Positions 1 through 11,250 of a DNA stretch of 64,000 nt are shown here, in pieces. The notes under the pieces are model-generated. The model worked only from the letters and a program-made list of their open reading frames with translations. It ran no database searches and was not told the DNA's origin. The DNA is from Cinnamomum chago (taxonomy: Eukaryota > Streptophyta > Magnoliopsida > Laurales > Lauraceae). The first letter of the stretch is position 1; each line of letters begins with the position of its first letter. A program made the translations under genes and the position numbers. The stretch spans positions 18,232,001-18,296,000 of the forward strand of contig CP142453.1 in the NCBI GenBank assembly GCA_038049695.1. Direction: 5' to 3'.

Positions 1-1595
1 AAAGATCTGCTCAACTCTCCAAAGGTGGCTATGGATGCTTGGGGGAGATTGGCAAACCACTGCCGAGCGGAACCCTTCAATGTAGTTGGGAATGCCCTGC
101 ACATTATCTCGTCAGGGATATTATGCAGCTGCATTTTGGTTTTGTACGTCTCCAGATGGTCCAGTGGATCCTTCGTTCCATCGAAGGTCTCCATGGATGG
201 CATCTTGAACTTCCGAGGGAGTGGGTAGTTCACCACGTCAGGCTTGAACGGTGAATCCGTTCGCCCGACAAGATAATCTACCGTCTCCGGTGCCTTCGCC
301 CTTATGGCGCTGAAGACGTTGCCAATCTGATCTTGCATCTTTTTGAACTTCTCGTCCCAAAGGTTGGGGGCTTCTCTGGATTGACCTTGGAACTGGCTTT
401 CGTCTTCCAGACTGTAATTTTCACTTCCCATCTCCTGGAAATCAGGATCCTCATGATTGGAAGCTGAAGGAGGAAGTGGAAGTCCACCGCGATTTGACCC
501 TCCAGGGGGAGGGGGTACGTCAAGATGAGCGCGGCCTTCAGGATCAACCAGGAGTCTTCCGTGCGGGACGACGGGCGGAGCTCTAGCAGACGTCCCCTGG
601 GCGTGGGCGCCATGATGGCGGGCGCCCAGGGCGCCATGAGGATGGGCGCCCAAGCTGCAGTCCTCCACCCTGGGCGCCCAGGGGATGGGCGCCCATGTCT
701 CGGTTGGCGCCTCGGCCCCGGGCACCGTGTTGACGGGCGCCCGGGTGAGGTGCCCCTCTGCGTGGAGCGACCGGTTGCTCCGAGAGAGGTGCTTCCTGTG
801 GTCCTGCACCTAGTGCTCCTCCCTGACTCGCCAGCATGAGCTGCAGTATTTGTTGGTTCTGAGTTACCAACTGCTGCATGGTCTCCAGCATCTGCTGGGG
901 AGAGGGAGCGGGAGCATTCGGTGCAGGGTTGGTTGGTGGAGGATTACCCTCGCCCTCGCGCGAGGGGTTACCATCTTGTCGCCTTGTTGACCTGGTGATT
1001 GGCATGACTTTTTGAAAAAAGGAAATTCTTTTCGTTCCCACAGACGGCGCCAAACTGATGATGCCAAAAAGCAGTTTCGGGCACCACCGGTCAAGTGATA
1101 TGTAATAAATGTGAAAATTAATGAGAGAGAGAGAGAGTTTATAGTGGTTCGGTCTAGATGACCTACGTCCACTTCAAGTGATCGCTTTATTGCTCTGGGG
1201 AGGAGATTACAAAGTAGTCAGATACAATAATGATGTGTAGAATTCGAGAGATCCCCTCTTCTCTGACAGGACTTCTCCTTTTATAGTCTTTCTCCAACGG
1301 GTGGGGAGATTCTCCAGGGATCTCCAATGATGTACGCTCCAGTCTGGTAGAGTCTTCCGAACCGTCCTCAACAGACTAGCAGATAAGTTATCCTCCGCGG
1401 GAATTGGTAAGAACAGTTTAAAGGAACGACTCATTGACTCTGTCCTTGGTGGATCCGGACCTGACCCTCATTGGGTAGATGATGACCCAGGCTCATCATG
1501 GACTAAGGTCAGTTTGACCTGACCCGTCGTCGTGGACCGAGCCACTTGGGCCTAACCTGTCATTGCGGACCGAACTATTTGGGCCTGGCCCATCA
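1..1595 (-). mobile_element. Ty3/gypsy LTR retrotransposon, 5' part (continues beyond the left edge)
   Basis: The element reads on the minus strand. Its 5' LTR is at 1056-1595, followed leftward by a leader with the GGCGCCGTCTGTGGGA block common beside plant Ty3/gypsy LTRs, then gag sequence. The gag start MPITRSTRRQ lies near 1005. The conserved retrotransposon-gag portion (MPSMETFDGTKDPLDHLETY, then MQLHNIPDEIMCRAF and ARQWF) is read from about 215 to the left edge. A proline/glycine/alanine-rich linker occupies about 580-800. It looks broken, with about two interruptions in the visible part. Protease, RT and integrase would lie outside the window. Confidence 0.85.
1056..1595 (-). repeat. 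5' LTR of the Ty3/gypsy element
   Basis: About 540 bp, bounded by TGATG and CATCA inverted ends when read on the minus strand, immediately next to the primer-site-like GGCGCC block. A short GA run lies at 1120-1137. The sequence to its right (TAAAT at 1596-1600) would be one side of the target duplication; the other side is outside the window, so the boundary is inferred from the LTR ends only. Confidence 0.65.
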
Positions 1596-1734
1596 TAAAT
1601 AATGAGTTTTGTGACCCTAAGCTCCAATGGGCTGGCAAATTTTATGTTTTGTTCATCTATGGTATAAAAATTGCAAATAAATGATCTGATCCATTCTAAT
1701 CACAGGTTTCACCCTTTATAAGATTTTTACAAAA

Positions 1735-1985
1735 TGAAGGTTTTTTTAGCGTAGGAAAAAACTTCCTGTAGCGACGGAGATTTTTTTTCCCCGCCGCTAA
1801 ATATACCTTTTTATGGCGGAAATTTTAAGCCGCCGCTAAAAATTCCGTAAAATGCTGTTAATAGACCGTCTAGAGTACAAATTGCACTTTAACAGCGAAA
1901 AAACTTTCTAACGTGGACAAATTACTATTGGTGGCGGGATATAAAAAGCCGTCGCTAAAGGCAATTTTTTTCACTAAAAGTCTCT
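1735..1985. repeat. Subterminal repeats of a CACTA-like DNA transposon (remnant)
   Basis: Several copies of a GCCGCCGCTAAA / TTTAGCGGCGG-type motif occur in both orientations (near 1770-1800, 1815-1840 and 1930-1965). Such clusters are typical of the subterminal regions of plant En/Spm (CACTA) elements. No transposase sequence and no clear paired terminal CACTA repeat were found, so this is a remnant or non-autonomous piece. Class assignment is an inference from motif style. Confidence 0.4.
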
Positions 1986-2837
1986 TTTTGTGTGTGTTGG
2001 GGGAACGGGGTTGTTTAATTCTCCACTAGATTCAACCATCATTTGTTGTTTGATTGAATTACATTAAAAGATTCCCTTAAAAAAACCATTAAACCACTAA
2101 ATTGTAAAAACAAGAGTTAGGATGATGCGGTTTAAAGAAAATATTTGGCCAATCAATAACCCAGAAACCATAGCCTTCATATGTCCTCGCTACTCCTGTG
2201 ATTGACATACATAGAAGGAGTAAACCTAATTATCTTTTAGCATTTTTATGACATGGCACTCTCACAAAATTAAAAAAAAAAAGAAGAGGAAATAAACAAG
2301 TAAATATATGAATAACATATGAAGGAGTGATTATATAATGTTAACCACATGGTGTGGTCAAATAAGATTAGATTAAATATATGGGTACATACTCTTTCTA
2401 AAGATTTGAATCATTCCAGTTGTGAGTCCACCTAAAGTAATTTATTAGGTCACATTTTTAAAAATCAATCATGATAAAATTTTAAAATGCTACGTTTTGT
2501 ATAGAATTGACCGTGACTTTATTAGGAGGAAAATATCTCAATTTATACAAGAATAAAATAAAAAAGTGATCCCTGTTATTTTTTCAAAAAAAAAAAAAGA
2601 AATTTCTTTATCAATAAGTGAATTTCAAACTCAATTGAAATCATAATTCGATAATCTACTTATCTCTGGCTTATTATATCACAAATGCTACCCTAAAACC
2701 TCTTATTGCACGCTCCATATCTTCCTTTTAACCAATCAATCAATTGAAGTAAAACATGGTTAAAGTACAATTGAAAATTAATTTAACAATAAATTTGGTT
2801 TTTTTCAAGCCCACCTTTTTTATAATTCAGACTTCTC
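1986..2837. other. AT-rich intergenic DNA, no gene seen
   Basis: No coding similarity or RNA gene was recognised on either strand. The stretch is AT-rich with several poly-A runs. Confidence 0.6.
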
Positions 2838-3118
2838 ATTAGGTCCTTGTTTCTTTACTAGAATTTTTTACAAGAATTTGGTATGGATTGTCCCTTGTCA
2901 TTTGCAAATGTTATGTTTCTTCACAAGAAATCCAAAATTTCAACCACCTAACAGGTCTAAAATGACCTTTGAAAATCTTGGAATTCAAACTCCTTTGCTT
3001 TTTAATGGGATTTTTGGATGCTCACGTACAAAGGAGCATGAAGGAACTCCACCATGTCATAGAATTTCAAAATTATTGGGACTGGAATTTTCTGAAAAGC
3101 AGTAAAGAAATAGGCCCG
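2838..3118. repeat. MITE-like element with GGYCY-TTTCTTTACT inverted ends
   Basis: The left end reads aggtccttgtttctttact and the right end agtaaagaaataggcc, which are imperfect inverted repeats about 280 bp apart. The interior repeats short blocks (gaattcc, caaaatttc) that recur in the larger cluster at 8346-9145. It encodes nothing recognisable. The family (hAT-like) is only suggested by the ends. Confidence 0.45.
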
Positions 3119-3587
3119 ATGTAGATATCTGTATCTCCATAGCTTATTACTAAAATCCAATCAAAATTATTTTCTTTGTTGCATTAGACAAGCACAGTTT
3201 GGTCATGTTTTTTTCACATTCATCTAATTAAAATTAAAATATTCTAATTATCCTGAAACCTTGGTCATATATAATAAACACATAAAGTTAGTATACAGCT
3301 TGGATCCATGTTATGTTCGCCCCACTGCAGAAAAGAGTTTAATTAACATGTAATTGAAACCAAATCCTTTTCAAGTGTGTCCAAACTAAACAGTGGCGAG
3401 CACAGTGAATCACAGACTTTACAACAGTTAAAATGGGTTTGCATATATTTTGAATGGTTTGGATTTTCAGAAAGTCGATGAACATTTTAAGAACTTGATT
3501 GAGTCTAACTTAACCAAATGAGATGGCCCACTTTTTCAAATAATACCCCTTGTATGAATATACCATGTAACGTATTATATATATGGA
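3119..3587. other. Intergenic, no gene seen
   Basis: No conserved protein, RNA gene or clear repeat was found here. Confidence 0.55.
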
Positions 3588-3735
3588 GCCCCTTTGTTGA
3601 GTGGTCGGTGCCAGTGCTTGTGGGGCCCACCTCGAATCCCACCTGGGTAACGGAAAGTGGGGATCGAAAGATCTCCCCAACACGCCCGTGTCCCCTAATC
3701 GAGGCTCCAATTATCACCAGCCTTACTTGATCCAC
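3588..3735 (+). mobile_element. SINE-like retroposon
   Basis: The start resembles a tRNA head. A box-A-like segment (TTGAGTGGTCGG) is followed about 35 bp later by a box-B-like cctcgaatccc near 3631-3641, at the spacing expected for an internal RNA polymerase III promoter. No clear A tail or target duplication was found, so the 3' limit is approximate. Confidence 0.4.
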
Positions 3736-3916
3736 GTTATCGGCTCCAATAAAAAAGGTTTTTACCGTCTAAAATAAGTGTAAATTCGATCCAATGGTCT
3801 AATTTATTCGGATGGTATCAAAATTTGTGACCCATGATCTCCCACAATGTGTTCTATAGCGCTGGAACCAGCTTAGGCTGGCCTATATTATAAGAACTCA
3901 TACTTGTGGGTCGAGT

Positions 3917-4124
3917 TGGCCTATATTTCTAACCCCAACAGGTAGCTTAGTTGGCTTAGGATCATGATGTGCATCGGGAGGTTGTAGGTTCGAAACAAAC
4001 TGCACTACTACATTAGAGTCAAAGGGGAGTTTACCCGGCTTTCCTCTTGTCCCGGAAGGATTTATTCAGCCAAAAGGATCGGGACCTTCATAGCGCAAAA
4101 AATAAAAAATAATAATAATAATAA
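3917..4124 (+). mobile_element. tRNA-derived SINE, family 1, copy 1
   Basis: The body contains box A (GGTAGCTTAGTTGGCTTAGG) and box B (GGTTCGAAAC) of a polymerase III promoter, a conserved pyrimidine/purine block (tttacccggcttt), and an A-rich tail with taa repeats. A 17-bp perfect target duplication (atacttgtgggtcgagt) flanks the insertion at 3900-3916 and 4125-4141. It is the same family as the copies at 15229 and 16272 but more diverged. About 14 bp of extra sequence precede the canonical family start. Confidence 0.85.
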
Positions 4125-4141
4125 ATACTTGTGGGTCGAGT

Positions 4142-5160
4142 CATTCGTGTGGTGTATTCGCGTAGTCTGAAATTCGAGTTCCATTGTAGTATGAGGCTTT
4201 AAGAAGTGCAAATGTGTGGAAGCTCTGCACCGGTACGAATGCCTATCTAAAGTAGTAAAGTGACATTAGCCTGCAGGGCTACATTGGGAGATGGTACGCA
4301 GGTTCATTTATTGAAATGCAGTCCTAAGTTACGGTGCCCAATGTTCAATATTTCGCCAATGGGAGTCCAAAGTACAGTGCCCCGCGGTATACTTTAAAAA
4401 ATAGTCCCCATCTAAGTGGGACCCTGTAATCTGTGGGCCCCATGAGTACTGCTACCCAGCAGGATCACCAATCCATGGCCACCTTAATCCAATACACCAA
4501 AGTAAGTGTCTACTCAAAAGAGAGTGATTCCTATAATAGTCACTAGTTAACCATTCAATTTTTATTTTTTTTAACCATTCAGAGGAAAAAAGTTCACTAG
4601 TTAGCTGACAGTGGCATAATGATTCTTGATTGGGCCTACTTGGCCCACTGATGATAAGGTTGCCCCAGCATCCAAAAATAGCCTAATCCTTTTATCCATT
4701 GACAAAAGAGGCAGCACAAAAAAAAAAAGAATATTTGAACTGTTGATATGATCGATTGTCTTAAATCAAAGGAAAAAAATAGGTCCAATCATCAGATCTA
4801 TACTTAACGTCGTGGTACTTGATAAAGAGAGATTTGATGATTAGCTATCTAAAATTTTTAAATTTGTTAACTATCCATCCAGCGCTATCCAATGGTTGTC
4901 TAGAAAAAACATTCTTAGAAGGTGAAAGAGGTCAACATGACGCGATGAATATTTTTATAAATGGCTGATCCTCAAAACTCCTTTAAAAAAAAAAGATTAA
5001 TAATTACCCTGTTATAAGAAGCTGCATGAGAGATGGGGCAGGTGTACAAACCATGAGGACTAAAATTTGAGGCAGTCCAGAGTAACATATGACATCGAAC
5101 TTCTTTCTTTAAAGCATGTTAAAATTCCAAGTCAGATAGATAGATAGATATTCAACTCAC
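4142..5160. other. Intergenic or intronic DNA, no further exon seen
   Basis: This lies immediately downstream of the last recognised exon of the ARID-HMG gene, so part may be its intron. I looked for an HMG box on the minus strand and saw none. Confidence 0.5.
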
Positions 5161-7301
5161 CTCCTGATTCTAGAGTGGGGAAAGCTCTTCGCCTCTTACA
5201 CACCATCTGCTGCAGCTGTTGCAGCTGCTGCAGCAATGAGTCAGGTTCAGATTCGGTTACACAAGGCATCGCAGGTTTGCATGGAGGAGGGGTCTTCACT
5301 GCCATCGTCACTGCCAAAGGAAAGCAAATCAGAAGATATCAAATACAAAAGAGGAGAAGAAGAAGAAGCAGCAGCAGCTCCATTTCTATTAACACCCAAC
5401 AAAAAAAAAAGTCAGAAACTTGCATAGAATGATCACCTCCATCTTTTACAATTCTCATGTCTAAAAACACCCAAGAAAAAAAAAAAAAAAGCTGAGAAAT
5501 TTGCATAGAATGATCACCTCTATCGTTTACAATTACAGATTTTTTATTTTTTTTCAAAGTAACCACCTCTGGTATTCTTAAAATCTATCAGCTCCATTAT
5601 GCTTAGGATCTTGGTCAACCACCTTGCCATTATCAGTCAGTGCTCTATTTTAAGAAACTGAAGACACACACTACCATACTGTGTCCTAAAAAGTTTTTTT
5701 TTTTTTTTAAATCTTAGTTCTATCTCACTTGAATTAAATTTGGGATGATAATGCAAAAAAAAAAAAAGAAAGAAAGAAAGAAAGGCCTGAGTCAATTTAG
5801 TCATGATCAATGCCTACAATTTTATTCAAATAAAGGTTTTTTTTTTTTCATGATGAGGAGGAAAAAACATAAACAGATAAGTACAAATATAGAAAAGAAA
5901 TATTTTATCCAAATAAAGTTAGATCTGAGAAAACTTTCATCTTCTTAGACAAAAATATGTTGGATTTTATCAACAGATCAAAACTCAACACTGACACCGA
6001 GTCAGGGTGGTTGATGGAGAGTTTTTTAAGATTACCAGAAGGGTTATTTAAAAAAAAAAAAAAAGATAAATAGCTCTCTTTAATTGCAAAAAAATATGTT
6101 AAATTTCCCAAAAATAAAAATAAAAAACTATATAAATCAAAAGCAATGAATGAAATAAAAATGACAAGAAAAGGCAGTTGGTTATTTGTAATTATAAAAC
6201 AGTTCAGATGGTATATGTGAATTTCCCAAAACAAAAGAAAAAAAAAAAAAACTGAAGAAATCAAAAAAGGAAAGGCGTCACATATTTACCTGCTGGAGGT
6301 ACCAATTTCCCTTGAACTTTAAAGTAGTAAACTTGCTCAAAATGATGAAGTAGGCTAGTGTAGTACTTCCTCAGCACAAATGAAGCACTTGTTGTGGTAC
6401 GAGGGAACTTAAAAGCTGCAATCACTTCCTTCCATCTCTTCTCTTTAATTACCTATCCATAATCACAGCCACATGAAAAAACCACCAAACAAACAAGACC
6501 CATCTCACCATTTTCAATCCCCATCAAAGTAACCTAACTACAAAAAGTTAAAAAAGAAACTACTGAAAATGGGTTTTAATACCTTTTCCAAACCACCCCT
6601 TTTAGTGACTTCTGCATACAGCAAATGTAAATCCAGCCCCTTTCCTCCAATCACCGGAATCCTATTAAAAAAAAAAAAACACACATACATGTATTAGAAT
6701 ATATTGATGAAATGAGAAGCATGCTTGAAGGCATTTGGATATTGGAAGTTTGTTACTTGAAGATAAGGAGAAGACAAACTGATCGACTACCCAAGTGTCC
6801 AACACGGTTAGGAAAATAATGCTTTTTGTGGGTTGGAAATTGTAATATGGTTTTGGTTGATGTATGGGCTCTGTTACGGAGCTTTACATATCGGCTGATA
6901 TATCGTTCTTTGCCTGATTTATCAGTTCATTTCGGCTTCTTTTATAAAATCATAGAAAAACATGACTACCTTTTTTTTTATTTTTTTTATTTCTGCTTTT
7001 TAGAGTGTCTTAGATCAAATAAAATAACAAAAAGAAAGGATAAACATCTATAGGTGGTTGTAAATCAGTAACTATCATACCGAAACATTTATGTATCGGG
7101 CGATACGAGTCTATTTCGGCCATGTTTTGAAACCATTTTGTAACGCCGGAAAAGGAGGAAAAGTACATGAAAAACGACATACATGAAACGGGTGCCCAAC
7201 GTGGAGTGGAATTGGCGGAGAGCGTTCATGAAAACCGTCGGATTGCTGATGATATCTTCATTGGAAGCTAGTGGGGTGGGATAGACCTTTTCATCAGCCA
7301 T
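5161..7301 (-). CDS. ARID-HMG box protein (HMGB9/10/15-like), exons 1-4 only
   Basis: Four exons join in frame with GT-AG borders: 7301-7183, 6661-6583, 6452-6290 and 5310-5161. They encode MADEKVYPTPLASNEDIISN onward and an ARID/BRIGHT DNA-binding domain at about residues 18-112. Diagnostic pieces are FMIPVIGGKGLDLHLLYAEV, KRGGLEKV, RWKEV and TTTSASFVLRKYY. A Q-rich run (LLQQLQQLQQ) and a basic KRRR follow. Plant proteins of this family pair the ARID with a C-terminal HMG box and act in the nucleus as AT-rich-DNA-binding architectural factors. Exon 4 ends at a good donor (GGAG|GTGAGT), yet no HMG-box exon appears in the remaining 5.1 kb, which holds SINEs and a gypsy element. The gene therefore either continues past the window through a long intron or is truncated. 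The first ATG was chosen because it precedes the conserved YPxPLAS block. Confidence 0.85.
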
Positions 7302-7641
7302 TTCAATGCTTTTCTTCTCCTTTCCTTTCTTTTATTGCAACAAAGAGGGAAGAAGAAGAAGAAGAAGAAGAAAACTTGAAGTGGGTTGGCCGATTAAAAA
7401 CCAAAGAAAGTAAAAGAAGAAAGAAATATGAGAGAGAAGAAGAGTAGAAGAAGCAGTAGCAGAAGCTAGAGAGAGGTGTTTGGGTGGAGAGAAATGACAG
7501 GAAAGGGAAGAAGAGAGATGGGAGATAAAAAATCAGAAATTGTAAACAACCCAAATCATGACTTAAAGGCATCAAAGCTAGGGTTATCATAAAAGGAATA
7601 TGAAGCCAAAGATGGAAAGATGAGTGTGGGACGCGTGGGGT

Positions 7642-7668
7642 TGTAACGGTTATATATATTGTATTGGT
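7642..7668 (-). promoter_or_regulatory. Possible TATA/CCAAT promoter of the ARID-HMG gene
   Basis: On the minus strand a CCAATAC motif is followed by AATATATATAACC, about 350 bp upstream of the start codon. The stretch between it and the ATG is rich in GAA and AG runs (a 22-bp GAA run near 7350-7371), as is common in plant 5' leaders. Position and motif only; the transcription start is not known. Confidence 0.35.
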
Positions 7669-8345
7669 AGTATGCGGATGTATTAATGAAGGAGGTTTGA
7701 ATTTGATGCATGAATCAAATCTTCTTGTCTTCTATATATGGGGAGAGCTCTATACAATCAGTTAAGTAGGGCCTCTTGTAATCAATTGCATATTATAACA
7801 CCGTTGGATTCATCATAAACAATGTAAGGTTCTAAAAAAATGCCCCGCTTTAAAAATGCTCATTTTTCTGCGTCTCTTATTTTTTTTTGCCATGGGGTCC
7901 ACATTGAGTCAGTCTAACATTTTCACACACACTATCCCCCATGAATAGTCATAAGTTTAAGTTTGACACTCATCCGATCGTTGCATTAAAATAATGATAA
8001 AATGATGTATATAAACCATTAAATCTTAGGGTCATGGATTAAAAGGTTAGGGTGACTTTATGGCCTTAAGATTTTGCATATGGGTAGGCTTAATATGGAT
8101 CTTTCCATCCAATAAACTTTCATGATCATCATGCATCCCAGTGGGCCTAACTAGGAGGGGTGTTTTCTCCTAAGAAATGCACAAGCGTTGTATAATGCTC
8201 CCCTTCTTTAATATATTCAACTTATGTTGGAGTAAAAATTTGGCCCAAACATAAAACACCCGAATATAATGATTTGGAGCCTTTGGATGTGCTTACTAGC
8301 GGGATTTTGCACTTGTGGCTATGAGGATCTTAATCACCATCGTCT
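7669..8345. other. Intergenic, no gene seen
   Basis: No coding or RNA feature was recognised. The sequence is AT-rich and without strong repeats. Confidence 0.55.
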
Positions 8346-9145
8346 AAGCATGGGTCTGTTTCTTTACTAGAACTTCATAAAAGGATTTTCTATGTTAAAG
8401 GTTTTTTTTTTTCTTTTGACATGATATAATATCTTGTCCACATTTTTAAATACTTTATTTCTTTTACCAGAATTTTAAATTCCAGTCACCTAAAAGGGTC
8501 TCAAATAACCTTTTGGCATGTTTCTTTGCCAGAATATAATTCCTGACAATAATTTACTTTGGTGGGGTTTCTTTAACATGATGTGATATTTTTTCTCCTG
8601 TCATTTGAAATACAATTGAACCTATAATTCCAGCTACCTAAAAGATCTTAAATGACATTTTGAGATTATTTCTTTGCTATAATAGAATTCCCTACAATAA
8701 TTTGATATGTTGGGGTTTATTGGACATGATGTGACATCTTGTCCCCTAGCATTTGAAATGTAATATTTCTTTCACCAAAATCTCAAATTCGAGTCATCTG
8801 GAAGGTCTAAAATGATCTTTTGAAATTCTTGAAATTTCATTCTCTATGCATTTAGCTGGAGTTTCAAATGGTCAATCAAGAGGAGGGATTTGGAATTCCA
8901 CCTCAAGGGGATATAGCTTTTAGAGAATTTGAAATTCCTTCATACATGAATTCATAGAACTCTAATAAAGAAATGGGGCCTTTGACATTCTTGAAATTCC
9001 TGGAATTTCATTCTTTATGCATTTTGTTGAAACTTCAAATGCTCCATCAAGAGGAGGGATTTGGAATTCCACCTATAAGGATAGTTTTTGGAAATTTTGA
9101 AATCCCCCCATACATGAATTCTTGAAACTCGGATAAAAAAACGGG
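8346..9145. repeat. Cluster of MITE-like repeats (relatives of 2838-3118)
   Basis: The motif gtttctttactagaa or gtttctttgccagaat recurs near 8355, 8520 and (as ttatttctttgctataatag) 8667. Inverted counterparts (aataaagaaatggggcc, aaaaaaacgggcc) lie near 8952 and 9128. Internal blocks such as gaggagggatttggaattcc are repeated about 180 bp apart. The arrangement suggests tandem or nested copies of one small element. No protein is encoded. Confidence 0.45.
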
Positions 9146-9574
9146 CCATAGATATCTTGTGTGAATGTCCGACACTAGAAATGCCATATACTGTTGATGT
9201 TGAAGTCCATGATTAAGAAAAAGCAAAGGAAAGAAGAACCCCTTGAATTTTGATTTTTAAAGTAGGAAAACCTTTCTATCATTGAGAATAGGATACATCA
9301 TACATGAAAACATCTTTCAAGAAAAAAAGGGCCATGCAAAAAATCAATCCTGTCAGATTTTTCTAGCCCTTAATTTAAAACCTTAAAGTTTAATATTTTT
9401 TTTTTAATTTTGAGACTCAATCTAATGGGTGAGTGTAGCTTCAATTTTATTTTGGTAAAAGGCGGATTATAGCTTGAATTAATATAGAATTGGGCATAAT
9501 AACAAATCATGGGAGATAAGAGCATGAAAGTAGTTGTACTAATCAAATACGGGCCAAGTGAACCAATATAGCTA
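9146..9574. other. Intergenic, no gene seen
   Basis: Nothing recognisable on either strand. Confidence 0.5.
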
Positions 9575-9775
9575 GGATCCAGATCCCCTGTTTGGTCCAA
9601 ACAGGGATCCCCCTGTTTGGACCAATGAAGGGGATCCACATCACAAGATTTTTTTTTTTTTTTTAAGTTAGAGGAGAGGAGATGTCATTGATATGACATC
9701 TCCCCCATATGTGGCACCCCCTAGGTGATCCAAACAGGGTTTCCCTGTTTGGATCACACAGGGGATCCTCTTCCA
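9575..9775. repeat. Palindrome cluster built on GATCC-CTGTTTGG
   Basis: A perfect hairpin at 9726-9756 has 14-bp arms (TGATCCAAACAGGG) around a TTT loop. A nearly perfect relative lies at 9582-9609, and further single arms lie at 9608-9636 and 9757-9769. The same motif in alternating orientation suggests nested copies of a short foldback element. Confidence 0.55.
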
Positions 9776-9925
9776 TAGAGCTAACATGTACATGCAGTCC
9801 CCTTCATAGGAAAAAAATAAAATAAAGACTCCTAAGCTTAACCAAGGAGCAAAATAAAACCCTTTTATTGTGTCCCACTTGGAACTAATTAAATGCTGTC
9901 TCCATCCCACCCTCGATCAATCATG
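9776..9925. other. Short intergenic stretch
   Basis: No feature was seen between the palindrome cluster and the tandem array. Confidence 0.5.
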
Positions 9926-11250
9926 CATAAAATACTTGATTAAAATAAAAATAGAAAAGTCAAAATCACTCTCTCTTGAAGAAAAGATCTAACTTTTATT
10001 TTCTAACCTTAAATAAAGTAAAATTTGCCACATTTCAAAAGAAAGATAAAATGATTTTGAGCTTAGATTTCAAAATACTTGATTAAAATAGAAATAGAAA
10101 AGTCAAAATCACTCTCTCTTGAAGAAACGATCTAATATTCATTTTCTAACCTTAACTGAAGTATAATTTGCCTACATTTCAGAAGAAAGATACAATGATT
10201 TTGAGCTTAGATTTCAAAATACTTGATTAAAATAGAAATAGAAAAGTCAAATTAAATCACTCTCTCTTGAAGAAAAGATCTAACATTCATTTTCTAACCT
10301 TAAATGAAGTAAAATTTGCCAATATTTCAAAAGAAAGATAGAATGATTTTGGGCTTAGACTTCAAAATACTTGATTGAAATAGAAATAGAAAAGTCAAAC
10401 TAAATCACTCTCTCTTGAAGAAAAGATCTAACATTCATTTTCTAATGTTAAATGAAGTAAAATTTGCCTACACTTGAAAAGAAAGATACAATGACTTTGA
10501 GCTTAGATTTCAAAATACTTGATTAAAATAAAAATAGAAAAGTCAAAATCACTCTCTCTTGAAGAAAAGATCTAAAACATTCATTTCCTAACCTTAAATG
10601 AAGTAAAATCTGCCTACATTTCAAAAGAAAGATACAATGATTTTGAGCTTAGATTTTAAAATACTTGATTAATAAAATAAAAATAGAAAAGTCAAAATCA
10701 CTTTCTCTTGAAGAAAAGATTTCAAGGATTTAACTAGAAAAAATACTTTATGCGCACATGTTACTCGATCAAATACTTTAGCAAGTGGGGCACCGATTAG
10801 AGCAATTTGGCCCAATTTTTATTTTTCCCTTTCCATAGATTTGATACATCGTCCGCACCGACCTTATTTACATTGTATAAGGTCGGCGATGACCCTGTCC
10901 AGTGTAAATAAGGTCGACGAAGACCCTTTTCAGTGTAAATAAGGCCTTATTCAGTGTAAATAAGATCGGTGATGACCCTTTCTAGTGTAAATGAGGCCTT
11001 ATTCAGTGCAAATAGGGTTGGCACTGACGATGTGCCAAATCTGTGAAAAATGAAAATTGGGCTCAATTGCTCTAATTGGTGTCCCACTTGTAAAAGTATT
11101 TGATCGCATAACACGTACGTATAAAGTGATTTTTTCGATTAAATCATCAAAGATCTAACATTCATTTTCTAATCTTAAATGAAGTAAAATTTGCCTACTC
11201 TAGCTAGAAAATAAACCTACAATGATTTTGAGCTTGGATTTCAAATTTGG
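9926..11250. repeat. Tandem array, ~145-bp unit, about six copies (interrupted)
   Basis: Unit starts (aatacttgattaaaataRaaatagaaaag) occur near 9930, 10073, 10217, 10366, 10514 and 10658, a period of about 143-149 bp. Each unit carries cactctctcttgaagaaaagatctaac and ends with gattttgagcttagatttcaa. The sixth unit is split by the foldback MITE at 10721-11150 and resumes at 11151. The function is unknown; it looks like a small local minisatellite. Confidence 0.85.
10721..11150. mobile_element. Foldback MITE with ~100-bp terminal inverted repeats
   Basis: The left arm (about 10727-10826) and the right arm (about 11046-11145) are inverted copies at roughly 85 percent identity by eye, including shared blocks such as ttagagcaatt and gatcaaatactt. 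The centre holds four or more ~35-40-bp repeats of the type agtgtaaataaggtcggcgatgaccc. It has no coding capacity. It sits inside the sixth unit of the tandem array, so it is younger than the array. The target duplication is not clear, so the superfamily is open. Confidence 0.75.
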
